Below are positions 5,961-13,571 of a stretch of 16,468 nucleotides of DNA, in pieces. The position numbers and the translations under genes were made by a program. Below the pieces are notes generated by a model, which was not told where the DNA came from, searched no databases, and saw only the letters and a list, made by a program, of their open reading frames with translations. This DNA is from AVCC01 sp039920865 (GTDB lineage: Bacteria; Pseudomonadota; Gammaproteobacteria; Burkholderiales; Burkholderiaceae_D), in the NCBI GenBank assembly GCA_039920865.1, contig JBDSCZ010000146.1, positions 1 through 16,468 of the forward strand, given 5' to 3'. Positions within the stretch are counted from its first letter, which is position 1. Each line of letters starts with the position of its first letter.

Positions 5961-6413
5961 ATGCAAGTTATTCTGTTAGATAAAGTCGCTAAGCTCGGCA
6001 ACCTCGGTGATGTTATTCGCGTCAAAGACGGTTACGCACGTAACTTCCTGATCCCGCAACGCATGGCACGTCGTGCAACCACACATGCCATCGCAGAGTT
6101 TGAAGTTAAGCGTGCAGAACTGGAAACGGCAGCATTAGCCAAGTTGGTAATTGCACAAACACTGGCTACAAAATTGGCCGGTATGACGGTACAGATCGCA
6201 CAAAAATCTGGTATCGATGGTCGTCTGTTTGGCTCAGTTACAAATGCCGATATTGCTGAAGCGTTGAGCAAACAAGGTTTTGCAGTTGACAAGGCACAAG
6301 TGCGCATGAGTCAAGGGCAAATCAAGATTGTTGGCGACCATGCTATTTCGGTTGCATTGCATACCGATGTGCAGGTTGACTTGATGGTTTCTGTTTTGGG
6401 CCAGCACGCTTAA
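5961..6413 (+). CDS. rplI: 50S ribosomal protein L9
   Basis: A 150-residue bL9, normal length. The N-terminal rRNA-binding domain has the signature GNLGDVIRVKDGYARNFLIP at 13-32, followed by a long helix (about 42-75) and a C-terminal domain with GIDGRLFGSVTNADIAEAL. L9 binds 23S rRNA near the L1 stalk and helps maintain reading frame. A GGAG SD lies at 5950-5953 upstream of the ATG. Last gene of the operon, 38 bases after rpsR and followed by a strong terminator. Confidence 0.97.
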   Translation: MQVILLDKVAKLGNLGDVIRVKDGYARNFLIPQRMARRATTHAIAEFEVKRAELETAALAKLVIAQTLATKLAGMTVQIAQKSGIDGRLFGSVTNADIAEALSKQGFAVDKAQVRMSQGQIKIVGDHAISVALHTDVQVDLMVSVLGQHA

Positions 6414-6438
6414 TTGCGGTGTTGTCTATGCCGTACGC

Positions 6439-6466
6439 AAAAAACCGGGCTAGCCCGGTTTTTTTT
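6439..6466 (+). terminator. Strong rho-independent terminator after rplI
   Basis: AAAACCGGGC (6441-6450) pairs perfectly with GCCCGGTTTT (6453-6462) and is followed by more T to 6466. The A run on the 5' side also makes it a possible terminator on the other strand. It separates the ribosomal operon from dnaB. Confidence 0.92.
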
Positions 6467-6783
6467 CGCCAATTTTTTCCAATTATATTCCAGTCTACGA
6501 AGTTGTACCCATGGTGAGTATTTTTAAGTATCACAATAAATATATGCGGTAAATGCTATAAAAATTGTGATACTCAAGCTCTCTATGCTCTGTCGCAATT
6601 GACTTTCGAAGATGCCATTCGCAGCTATAGCAGAAAATTTTCCGTCAGTTCTCGTCCTCTTGGGTAGGTGTCTGGCATCAATTTTATTCGTTCCATATCT
6701 ACAGATATTTGCATTATCTGAAATGGAAAATTTTTGTCGCTTAAGATCAATCACGATGTGAACCAGAATGCGAGAGCGGTATA
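6467..6783. other. ~310-base noncoding gap between rplI and dnaB
   Basis: No gene is supported on either strand. The gap is AT-rich and contains the inverted repeat at 6527-6574 and, at its right end, the dnaB promoter candidate. The rest (about 6580-6755) has no recognisable feature, though it is unusually long for this conserved gene order. Confidence 0.5.
6527..6574. repeat. 11-bp perfect inverted repeat with 26-base loop
   Basis: AGTATCACAAT (6527-6537) is the exact reverse complement of ATTGTGATACT (6564-6574); two further bases outside nearly match. There is no T run after it and no ORF inside. It could be the ends of a tiny mobile element, a regulator site or a structured RNA. Confidence 0.65.
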
Positions 6784-6785
6784 AT
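6757..6785 (+). promoter_or_regulatory. Possible dnaB promoter with TATAAT at the start codon
   Basis: A perfect TATAAT lies at 6780-6785, overlapping the first possible dnaB ATG (6784) and seven bases before the second (6793). The -35 region at 17-bp spacing (TGTGAA at 6757-6762) is poor. If used, transcription would begin near 6792, at or next to the second ATG. Confidence 0.4.
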
Positions 6786-8178
6786 GCGCGCCATGAATAA
6801 TCGTTCCGACCCTCAGTTAGACTCTCTTCGCGTACCGCCACATTCGATTGAAGCAGAACAATCGGTGTTGGGTGGTTTACTGCTTGATAATGCAGCCTGG
6901 GACAGGATTGCCGATTTTTTGCATAGCGACGATTTTTACCGCTTTGACCATCGCGTCATTTTTCAGCATATCGTCAAGCTGATTAACGCCTCCAGGCCAG
7001 CCGACGTGATTACCGTATTCGAGGCATTGACTAGCGTGGGCAAGGCCGAAGAAGTCGGCGGCTTGTCCTACTTGAATGCGCTGGCGCAAAACACGCCGTC
7101 TGCGGCCAATATCCGCCGCTACGCAGAAATCGTGCGCGATCGCGGAGTGCTGCGTAAATTGATTACAGTCTCCGATGAGATTTCTGGCCAAGCCTTTAAT
7201 CCGCAGGGTAAGGAAGTCAAGCAGATGCTGGACGAGGCTGAATCCAAAATCTTCGCAATTGCCGAAGAAGGCGCTCGCGGTGCGCAAGGCTTTCAGGAAA
7301 TCCAGCCTCTACTGACTCAGGTGGTCGAGCGTATTGATGAACTTTACAATCGCGACAACCAAAATGACATCACGGGTGTTCCGACCGGATTTACCGATCT
7401 GGATCGCATGACATCCGGCCTGCAACCAGGCGACCTGGTTATTGTGGCAGGGCGGCCTTCAATGGGTAAAACCGCTTTTTCGATCAATATCGGGGAGCAT
7501 GTTGCGATTGAGAGCGGTTTGCCGGTGGCGGTATTTTCGATGGAAATGGGCGGCACGCAACTGGCCATGCGGATGCTGGGCTCGGTCGGTCGCCTGGATC
7601 AGCACCGCTTGCGTACCGGACGGCTGGCTGATGAGGATTGGCCGCGTTTGACGCACGCGATTCAGAAGATGAATGATGCGCAACTGTATATCGATGAGAC
7701 GCCGGCGTTGAATTCGATCGAACTGCGCGCCCGCTCCCGTCGTCTGTCGCGCCAGTGCGGCAAACTGGGTCTGATTATCATCGATTACCTGCAACTGATG
7801 TCCGCCAATAGCTCAGGGGAAAATCGGGCTACCGAGATTTCAGAAATTTCGCGCAGCCTGAAAGGTTTAGCCAAAGAGTTGAATTGCCCTGTAATTGCGT
7901 TGTCCCAATTGAATCGTTCTCTTGAGCAACGTCCTAACAAGCGGCCGGTGATGTCCGATTTACGGGAATCGGGTGCGATTGAGCAGGATGCTGACGTGAT
8001 TCTTTTCATTTACCGCGATGAAGTATATAACCCCGACTCGCCGGACAAAGGGACTGCTGAAATCATCATCGGCAAGCAGCGTAACGGACCGATTGGCAGC
8101 GTGCGACTGACCTTTATGGGGCAATACACCAAGTTCGACAACTATACCGGCGCGCAAAATTTCCATGGCGGCGATTGA
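6784..8178 (+). CDS. dnaB: Replicative DNA helicase DnaB
   Basis: A 464-residue hexameric 5'-3' helicase that unwinds DNA ahead of the replisome and is loaded at oriC by DnaC or an equivalent. The N-terminal DnaG-interacting domain (about 15-120) begins VPPHSIEAEQSVLGG; the RecA-type ATPase domain (about 195-455) has Walker A GRPSMGKT at 223-230, Walker B IIIDYLQLM at 331-339, SQLNRSLEQR, the DLRESGAIEQDAD block and KQRNGPIG. No intein interrupts it. Length is normal (E. coli 471). The start is ATG 6784 or 6793. A GAGAG sequence at 6772-6776 weakly supports 6784, while the TATAAT box supports 6793. Confidence 0.97.
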   Translation: MRAMNNRSDPQLDSLRVPPHSIEAEQSVLGGLLLDNAAWDRIADFLHSDDFYRFDHRVIFQHIVKLINASRPADVITVFEALTSVGKAEEVGGLSYLNALAQNTPSAANIRRYAEIVRDRGVLRKLITVSDEISGQAFNPQGKEVKQMLDEAESKIFAIAEEGARGAQGFQEIQPLLTQVVERIDELYNRDNQNDITGVPTGFTDLDRMTSGLQPGDLVIVAGRPSMGKTAFSINIGEHVAIESGLPVAVFSMEMGGTQLAMRMLGSVGRLDQHRLRTGRLADEDWPRLTHAIQKMNDAQLYIDETPALNSIELRARSRRLSRQCGKLGLIIIDYLQLMSANSSGENRATEISEISRSLKGLAKELNCPVIALSQLNRSLEQRPNKRPVMSDLRESGAIEQDADVILFIYRDEVYNPDSPDKGTAEIIIGKQRNGPIGSVRLTFMGQYTKFDNYTGAQNFHGGD

Positions 8179-8203
8179 ACGGCGTTATATTCCTGATTTT
8201 GTG

Positions 8204-8227
8204 CTGGAAGCAGTGCAGGCTTCCCAG
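8204..8227. other. Hairpin between dnaB and the DUF47 gene
   Basis: CTGGAAGC (8204-8211) pairs with GCTTCCCAG (8219-8227) with one bulged base. No T run follows, so it is not a standard terminator. It may stabilise or process the mRNA between dnaB and the phosphate genes. Confidence 0.35.
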
Positions 8228-8268
8228 TAAATTCTCAATTACAGCTTCCAACCAGAAAAAGAGAAAAT

Positions 8269-8895
8269 ATGTTCGGACGTTTTATGCCTACCGAAGGCAA
8301 GTTTTTTGACCTGTTTTGCAAGCATGCCGACCTGTGTGTGCAAGGCGCGCAGGAAATGGTCGCGTTGATGACAAATTTCGATGACCTCGATAAGCGTGCG
8401 CATGCTATCGAGACCCTTGAAAAACAGGCAGACAAGGTGACTCATGAAACCATTGATTTGCTCCATAAAACTTTCATTACCCCGCTTGATCGGGACGATA
8501 TTCATCAATTGATCACGCGCATGGACGATATTCTCGACCTGCTTGAAGATGCGGCGCAGACCGTCTCCCTGTATGACATCAAGGCCATTACGCCCGAAGC
8601 AAAACGATTGGCCGAGCTCTGCCTGAGTTGCACCGAGAAGGTCAAGATCGGGGTTTCGCTGCTGCATAATATGGATAATTCGGAAAAAATTCTGGCAATC
8701 TGCAAGGAAATCGATCGACTGGAATCGGACGCAGATCATGTGATGCGCGCAGCCATGTCGAAACTGTTTCGCGATGAACCTGATGTGCGCAATCTGATCA
8801 AGCTGAAGGCAATTTACGAAATTCTCGAAACGGTTACCGACCGTTGCGAGGATGTCGCCAATATCATTGAAGGGATCATTGTCGAGAACGCCTAG
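8269..8895 (+). CDS. DUF47 / PhoU-like phosphate transport accessory protein
   Basis: A 208-residue protein of the DUF47 (TIGR00153, PhoU_div) family, predicted all-helical and cytoplasmic. These proteins resemble PhoU and are usually encoded beside low-affinity PiT phosphate permeases, whose activity they are thought to modulate. Visible family traits are the start MFGRFMPTEGKFFDLF, the helical segments KQADKVTHETIDLLHKTFIT and PLDRDDIHQLITRMDDILDL, and the C-terminal repeat-like segment EIDRLESDADHV with EILETVTDRCEDVANIIEGI; acidic ExxxD-type clusters are typical of PhoU metal sites. The start at 8269 has AGAGAAAAT upstream. Length normal. It is followed, after 147 bases, by the PiT gene, which supports the role. 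Confidence 0.9.
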   Translation: MFGRFMPTEGKFFDLFCKHADLCVQGAQEMVALMTNFDDLDKRAHAIETLEKQADKVTHETIDLLHKTFITPLDRDDIHQLITRMDDILDLLEDAAQTVSLYDIKAITPEAKRLAELCLSCTEKVKIGVSLLHNMDNSEKILAICKEIDRLESDADHVMRAAMSKLFRDEPDVRNLIKLKAIYEILETVTDRCEDVANIIEGIIVENA

Positions 8896-8991
8896 GTTTT
8901 TCCGGTTATTGGAATCAGGTTTGCTCCAAGGGTTGGCTTCGGCTCTGATCGTTGCGAGCAACACGGAGCTGCAAATCGGTAATAACTATCC

Positions 8992-9020
8992 GCACTTCCC
9001 GGCAATATTCTTGGGAGTGC
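8992..9020 (+). other. Hairpin upstream of the PiT gene
   Basis: GCACTTCCC (8992-9000) pairs with GGGAGTGC (9013-9020) with one bulged T, 22 bases before the permease ATG. No T run follows. It could affect translation or mark a processing point between the DUF47 and permease genes. No Pho-box-like site was evident nearby. Confidence 0.35.
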
Positions 9021-9042
9021 TTCTAAATCTTAAACGGATTCC

Positions 9043-10050
9043 ATGCACACACTTCAAATCAGCATTTATGTGCTCGCCTTATTGATTGCGTTAGCTTTGT
9101 TGTTCGACTTCATGAATGGTTTTCATGATGCCGCAAACGCCATTGCAACAGTCGTATCGACAGGCGTTCTGAAGCCGCAAACTGCGGTGGCAATGGCAGC
9201 CTTGTTCAACTTCGTCGCAATTCTTGTGTTTCAGTTAAAAGTGGCATCCACGGTAGGAAAGGGCACCATTGATCCGCAAGTGATTGATCATTATGTGGTG
9301 TTTGGCGCCTTGGTCGGAGCAATTTGCTGGAATTTTCTGACCTGGTATTACGGTATACCTTCATCATCATCGCACGCCTTGATTGGCGGGCTGGTTGGCG
9401 CCGCTGTGGCAAAGTCCGGAACCGACTCGCTGATAGCATCCGGGCTGCTGAAAATCATCGCCTTTATCGTGCTGTCTCCATTGCTGGGCTTCATTTTCGG
9501 CTCGATCATGATGCTGCTAGTTTCGTGGCTATTTGTACGATCGACGCCGCGCCGCGTGGATAAATGGTTCCGCCGTTTGCAATTATTTTCAGCATCGATG
9601 TACAGCCTCGGGCATGGCGGCAATGATGCGCAAAAAACCATGGGAGTCATCTGGATGCTGCTGATTGCTTCCGGATATCTGGGGGAGCATGATCCTCTGC
9701 CAGTATGGGTCATTATTTCCTGCTACAGCGCAATTAGTTTCGGCACACTGTTTGGGGGCTGGCGCATTGTCAAGACCATGGGGCAGCGCATCACGAAGCT
9801 CAAGCCGGTGGGCGGATTTTGTGCCGAATCCGGCGGTGCGATAACGCTGTTTACTGCGACTGCGCTAGGCATCCCAGTCTCGACTACGCACACCATTACC
9901 GGTGCGATTGTCGGGGTCGGTTCGGTACAGAAAATGTCAGCTGTGCGCTGGGGCGTGGCCGGTAATATCGTATGGGCATGGATTTTTACGATTCCTGCAT
10001 CGGCGTTTGTTGCCGCTATTGCCTGGTGGATCGGCAAGCAGTTTCTGTAA
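9043..10050 (+). CDS. pit: PiT-family inorganic phosphate permease
   Basis: A 335-residue integral membrane protein of the PiT family (PF01384), a low-affinity phosphate (metal-phosphate) symporter. The two inverted-repeat signatures are present: FDFMNGFHDAANAIAT at 21-36 and SLGHGGNDAQKTMG at 188-201. The paired re-entrant motifs GIPSSSSHALIGG at 104-116 and GIPVSTTHTITGAIVG at 276-291 are also present. About ten hydrophobic segments can be seen. It is shorter than E. coli PitA (about 500), as expected for the DUF47-partnered type with a short central loop. The start ATG at 9043 lacks a good SD, which may mean translation depends on the upstream hairpin or on coupling. Terminated by the hairpin at 10067. 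Confidence 0.95.
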   Translation: MHTLQISIYVLALLIALALLFDFMNGFHDAANAIATVVSTGVLKPQTAVAMAALFNFVAILVFQLKVASTVGKGTIDPQVIDHYVVFGALVGAICWNFLTWYYGIPSSSSHALIGGLVGAAVAKSGTDSLIASGLLKIIAFIVLSPLLGFIFGSIMMLLVSWLFVRSTPRRVDKWFRRLQLFSASMYSLGHGGNDAQKTMGVIWMLLIASGYLGEHDPLPVWVIISCYSAISFGTLFGGWRIVKTMGQRITKLKPVGGFCAESGGAITLFTATALGIPVSTTHTITGAIVGVGSVQKMSAVRWGVAGNIVWAWIFTIPASAFVAAIAWWIGKQFL

Positions 10051-10066
10051 ATTAACTGCAGTAAAT

Positions 10067-10101
10067 AAAAAGCCCACTGATTTTTGATCAGTGGGCTTTT
10101 T
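10067..10101. terminator. Bidirectional terminator between pit and phoH
   Basis: A 14-bp stem, AAAAGCCCACTGAT (10068-10081) with ATCAGTGGGCTTTT (10087-10100), has A on one side and T on the other. It can end both the plus-strand phosphate genes and the minus-strand phoH gene, which stops 45 bases away. Confidence 0.92.
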
Positions 10102-10145
10102 GGTTTATGAATAGCATCTATTAATGTTAATGGCAGAAACGAATA

Positions 10146-11858
10146 CTATAAGACCTCACTTGCATGATCTGCCAAGCGCGAACGTTCGCCCCGCGCCAGA
10201 GTTACATGGCCGCTATGCGCCCAACCCTTGAACCGATCGACGACGTACGTCAGGCCGCTGGAGCCTTCCGTCAGGTAAGGGGTGTCGATCTGCGCAATAT
10301 TGCCGAGGCAAATGATCTTGGTGCCTGGGCCGGCGCGCGTCACCAGAGTTTTCAATTGTTTTGGTGTCAGATTTTGTGCTTCGTCGATGATCAGAAATTT
10401 GTTGACGAAAGTACGGCCGCGCATGAAGTTAAGCGATTTTATCTTGATGCGTGAGCGTATCAGATCCTGCGTTGCTGCCCGACCCCAGTCGCCGGCATCG
10501 GTATCTGATTTGTTAAGAACCTCAAGATTGTCGTCGAATGCGCCCATCCATGGCGACATTTTTTCTTCTTCGGTACCTGGCAAGAACCCGATGTCCTCGC
10601 CTACCGGCACGGTAACGCGGGTTACGATGATTTCGTTGTAGAGCTTGGTTTCGAGAACTTGTGCCAAGCCGGATGCGAGTGCCAGCAAAGTTTTTCCGGT
10701 TCCGGCCTGACCCAGCAGAGTGACGAAATCACATTCCGGATCCATTAACAGATTGAGCGCAAAATTCTGTTCACGGTTGCGCGAGGTGATTCCCCACACG
10801 CTGTTTTTTACGTGCCCATAGTCGCGCAGGGTTTGCAGAACGGCTGTTTTCCCATTGATTTCCCTGACATGGGCATACAAAGGCAACTCACCATTATTGG
10901 GTTCCAGATACACAAATTGATTGAGCAGGAATGACGGCACTATTGGTCCGGTGATGCGGTAAAAAGTGGTTCCGGAACCATTTTTGTTCTCTTGCCAAGA
11001 CTCCATGTTCTTGCTGTGCTTGACCCAGAAATCGTCTGGCAACTGCATTATTCCTGAGTAAAGCAGGTCGGTATCTTCCATGACATGGTCATTGAAGTAG
11101 TCTTCTGCAGGCAAACCCATCGCACGCGCCTTGATGCGCATGTTGATGTCTTTCGAGACCAGCACGATGGCGCGGTCTGGTTGTTCCGCTTCCAGTGCGC
11201 GCACCACGCCGAGAATCTGGTTATCCGCTTTTCCGATTGGCAGACCTTCCGGCAAGGTGGCATTTTGCAGCTTGGTCTGAAAGAACAGTCGACCTTTGGC
11301 ATCCTTGTTGCCGAGTTTGGACAGTAGAATGCCTTCCTCGATCGCATTGTCAGCGGTATCCGCTATCAGGGCATCGAGCGAGCGTGAAACTTGGCGTGCG
11401 TTGCGCGCAACTTCCGACATACCCTTTTTATGATCGTCTAATTCTTCCAGCGTCATCATCGGCAGATAGACGTCATGCTCTTCGAAACGGAACAGCGATG
11501 ACGGATCATGCATCAGGACATTGGTGTCCAGTACAAAGAGCTTGTGCGCGCCGACTTTGTCGGCGGCGCGACTGGTGCTCGATTTTAGATGAAACTCAAG
11601 CGGTTTTTCTGGCAACAGGGCCGGCTTTGCCTGCAACAAGGCAGGCTTCGTGGGCGTTCTCTTGCTGCGCAGGGCACGTGCTTCAGGTATGGCAGCGATA
11701 AGCACTGGCGCGGCAACAGGCATTACTTGCTTGGTCCGTTTTGGTGCGGCCTCAATCGGTGCCAGCATTGGCTTGACGGATTTACTTTTGGCCGCTTTTG
11801 GGTAGTCTGTTGGCGACAGTATTGTGGCGGGCTTGTTTGGCATTTTTGGCAGTGGCAT
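10146..11858 (-). CDS. phoH: PIN domain-PhoH family ATPase (PhoH2-like)
   Basis: A 570-residue fusion. Residues 1-105 are a Lys/Pro/Ala-rich, probably disordered region. Residues 106-250 are a PIN ribonuclease domain with LFVLDTNVLMHDP (D111), EELDDHKKG, DNQILGVVRAL (D212) and VSKDINMRIKA (D237) as metal-binding acidic residues. Residues 360-570 are a PhoH ATPase with Walker A GQAGTGKT at 383-390 and Walker B FLIIDEAQN at 488-496. In mycobacteria PhoH2 proteins of this type unwind and cleave RNA. By analogy this one acts in RNA turnover, though its substrate is unknown. GAGG before the ATG supports the start. The N-terminal extension is longer than in many relatives. It is separated by a terminator from the upstream bcp gene. 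Confidence 0.93.
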   Translation of the reverse strand: MPLPKMPNKPATILSPTDYPKAAKSKSVKPMLAPIEAAPKRTKQVMPVAAPVLIAAIPEARALRSKRTPTKPALLQAKPALLPEKPLEFHLKSSTSRAADKVGAHKLFVLDTNVLMHDPSSLFRFEEHDVYLPMMTLEELDDHKKGMSEVARNARQVSRSLDALIADTADNAIEEGILLSKLGNKDAKGRLFFQTKLQNATLPEGLPIGKADNQILGVVRALEAEQPDRAIVLVSKDINMRIKARAMGLPAEDYFNDHVMEDTDLLYSGIMQLPDDFWVKHSKNMESWQENKNGSGTTFYRITGPIVPSFLLNQFVYLEPNNGELPLYAHVREINGKTAVLQTLRDYGHVKNSVWGITSRNREQNFALNLLMDPECDFVTLLGQAGTGKTLLALASGLAQVLETKLYNEIIVTRVTVPVGEDIGFLPGTEEEKMSPWMGAFDDNLEVLNKSDTDAGDWGRAATQDLIRSRIKIKSLNFMRGRTFVNKFLIIDEAQNLTPKQLKTLVTRAGPGTKIICLGNIAQIDTPYLTEGSSGLTYVVDRFKGWAHSGHVTLARGERSRLADHASEVL

Positions 11859-11956
11859 CAGAACCTCAAATTAAACATGTTTGAAAAGAATCCGTACACT
11901 GGCGTGCAAGCGGTTGCGGGAAAAATGACGAATGATGCAGTGGTAAATCGCGAAGT

Positions 11957-11977
11957 AAAAAAGCCGTCCGGGACGGC
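11957..11977 (-). terminator. Rho-independent terminator after bcp
   Basis: On the minus strand GCCGTC and GACGGC (plus 11963-11977) form a tight GC stem with a three-base loop, followed by a run of T (plus 11957-11962). It lies about 60 bases beyond the bcp stop and ahead of phoH, so phoH probably has its own promoter. Confidence 0.85.
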
Positions 11978-12039
11978 GTTATGCCTGATCCACAAACGGC
12001 TTCCTGAAAATATATTAAATGATTCAATGGTTGTTCGGA

Positions 12040-12531
12040 TCAAGAAAGGTTTTTCGTGAATTCAAGTACTTCATCAACGTGCCCAACGACCTTCACTCCG
12101 CGCCATTCTTTCACCAATTTGCCGGTGGCGTCAATGACGAAGGTGCTGCGTTCGATGCCTCGAACTTTTTTTCCGTACATATTTTTCATTTTTATCACAT
12201 CGAAAAGCGAGCAAACTGCTTCATCCGGATCGGAGATAAGTTCAAATGGCATTTCCAGTTTAGCCTTGAATCCTTCATGCGAGCGAATGCTGTCTCTGCT
12301 CAGTCCGAAAATTTCAGTATTGGCTTGCTGGAATTCTGGGAAGAGGTCCCGAAAGGCGATGCTCTCCGTGGTGCAGCCAGGGGTATTATCTTTAGGGTAA
12401 AAGAACAGTATGACGTTCTTGCCTACGTATTCGGAGAGCCTGAATGTTTTTTCACCGGTCATTGGCGCAGTAAAATCCGGCAACTTTTGACCCATTTCGA
12501 TGGAACTGTCTGCCAAGGTATGCTCCTGCAT
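12040..12531 (-). CDS. bcp: Bcp/PrxQ-type thioredoxin-dependent peroxiredoxin
   Basis: A 163-residue AhpC/TSA-family thiol peroxidase that reduces hydrogen and organic peroxides. The thioredoxin-fold landmarks are LPDFTAP near 17-23, VILFFYPKDNTPGCTTES around 40-57 with peroxidatic Cys53, and the family-type FVIDATGKLVKEW. The resolving Cys found five residues after the peroxidatic Cys in E. coli Bcp is not present; position 58 is Ile. Cys107 in EAVCSLFDV corresponds to E. coli Cys99. It may therefore work as a 1-Cys enzyme or use Cys107. The start is uncertain: 12531 has no clear SD and an internal ATG (residue 13, MGQKLPDF) also fits. Length is normal either way. Confidence 0.92.
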   Translation of the reverse strand: MQEHTLADSSIEMGQKLPDFTAPMTGEKTFRLSEYVGKNVILFFYPKDNTPGCTTESIAFRDLFPEFQQANTEIFGLSRDSIRSHEGFKAKLEMPFELISDPDEAVCSLFDVIKMKNMYGKKVRGIERSTFVIDATGKLVKEWRGVKVVGHVDEVLEFTKNLS

Positions 12532-12616
12532 TGTTGTTTGATTGTGGCAATTACGCCAATTTTCTTTGTTGTGGCATAGGGTGCAAAAATCAGCATAAAT
12601 CTATTATGCCCCTGGA

Positions 12617-13567
12617 TTAAATGCCCGGAACGATTAATTGTCCTGAGCGTCCTGGCAACTCGGCCCAACCGAGTGCATGCGTTGGTAAGGTCATGTTCTT
12701 GATTTTTCGATGCAATTGCGCCATCGAGATGCAGTCATAACCTTGGGCCTGCCAACCCAGCAGTAACTGTTCGAAAATGGGGGCAAGTTTCTGGCCTTCA
12801 AGTTCTGCGTGCAAAGTGTAGACATGATCACGCGGCGATTGCGTCAATTTGAGTAAAGTATCGGCAATATTTGACAGTGTGATGACTCCGCCGTTGATGG
12901 TTCTCCCCAGCATTTCGTCCAGCGTCGGCAGCGTGGTCGGCATCTGGATGCAGGACAGCGTCTTGTTCGATAGCTGCAGCCGGTATGGCCCTGTATCCGG
13001 ATCGGCGAGCGAGCCGGATTCGTTCAGTATCGCCCGCGTATCGGATGCGTAGGCAATCCCGAATGCATCGAGTTGTGCGAATGCATGCGGATTCATCTGC
13101 CAACCGGCAGCACCGTGGGTTTGCGGTTTCCGGCCGAAAATGGCCCTGAAACGCTCGCACGATTGCAGCATCTGGCGTTGCGTCCAGGCAGCGTCCGCCG
13201 CGCGCACATTGTCTTGCCACAGCACATGATCCCAGGTGTGAATGCCGCATTCGAAACCGGCATCCTGCACTGCACGCATTTCTGCCGCGCACTCCAGCCC
13301 GATGTCGGGGGCGGGCAGCAACACGCCGTACATCAGGGTTTTCAATCCGTAATGCTCGACGACCGAGGTGCGCGACACCTTCTTGAAAAACCCCGGCCGG
13401 AATGCCCGTCGCAGCGCCCAGCCGGTATGATCCGGGCCGAGCGAGAACAGGAATGTTGCATTGGCTTGGTGCTTTTTCAGTAGATGCACCAAATGTGGTA
13501 CGCCTACCCGGGTGCCGCGATAGGTGTCAACGTCGATTTTTAAGGTGATGGAAGGCAAGTCAGTCAA
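12617..13567 (-). CDS. arnD: 4-deoxy-4-formamido-L-arabinose-phosphoundecaprenol deformylase ArnD
   Basis: A 316-residue NodB-fold polysaccharide deacetylase relative that removes the formyl group from undecaprenyl-phosphate-L-Ara4FN at the cytoplasmic face, giving the Ara4N donor for lipid A. Motifs: LKIDVDTYRGTR at 9-20 with D12 and D14, the HTWDH metal pair H110/H114, HGAAGW at 151-156, YASD at 173-176, and LHAELEG at 252-258 with the catalytic-region H253. It matches E. coli ArnD (296 residues) throughout, with about 20 extra residues spread mainly in the C-terminal half. It starts four bases after the decarboxylase stop, so it is very likely translated from the same mRNA. It is the last arn gene in the window. 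Confidence 0.93.
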   Translation of the reverse strand: MTDLPSITLKIDVDTYRGTRVGVPHLVHLLKKHQANATFLFSLGPDHTGWALRRAFRPGFFKKVSRTSVVEHYGLKTLMYGVLLPAPDIGLECAAEMRAVQDAGFECGIHTWDHVLWQDNVRAADAAWTQRQMLQSCERFRAIFGRKPQTHGAAGWQMNPHAFAQLDAFGIAYASDTRAILNESGSLADPDTGPYRLQLSNKTLSCIQMPTTLPTLDEMLGRTINGGVITLSNIADTLLKLTQSPRDHVYTLHAELEGQKLAPIFEQLLLGWQAQGYDCISMAQLHRKIKNMTLPTHALGWAELPGRSGQLIVPGI

Positions 13568-13571
13568 TCAA

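Noticed and set aside
8239..8964. A 241-codon minus-strand ORF over the DUF47 gene
   Set aside because: It is the antisense of a clear family member on the plus strand and shows no recognisable domain.
8896..9042. A Pho box or phosphate riboswitch ahead of the PiT gene
   Set aside because: No tandem CTGTCAT-like repeats were visible, and the hairpin present does not match any riboswitch I know.
11589..12059. A plus-strand ORF of 156 codons across the phoH 5' end
   Set aside because: It is mostly a shadow of phoH, has no recognisable domain, and includes the bcp terminator within it.
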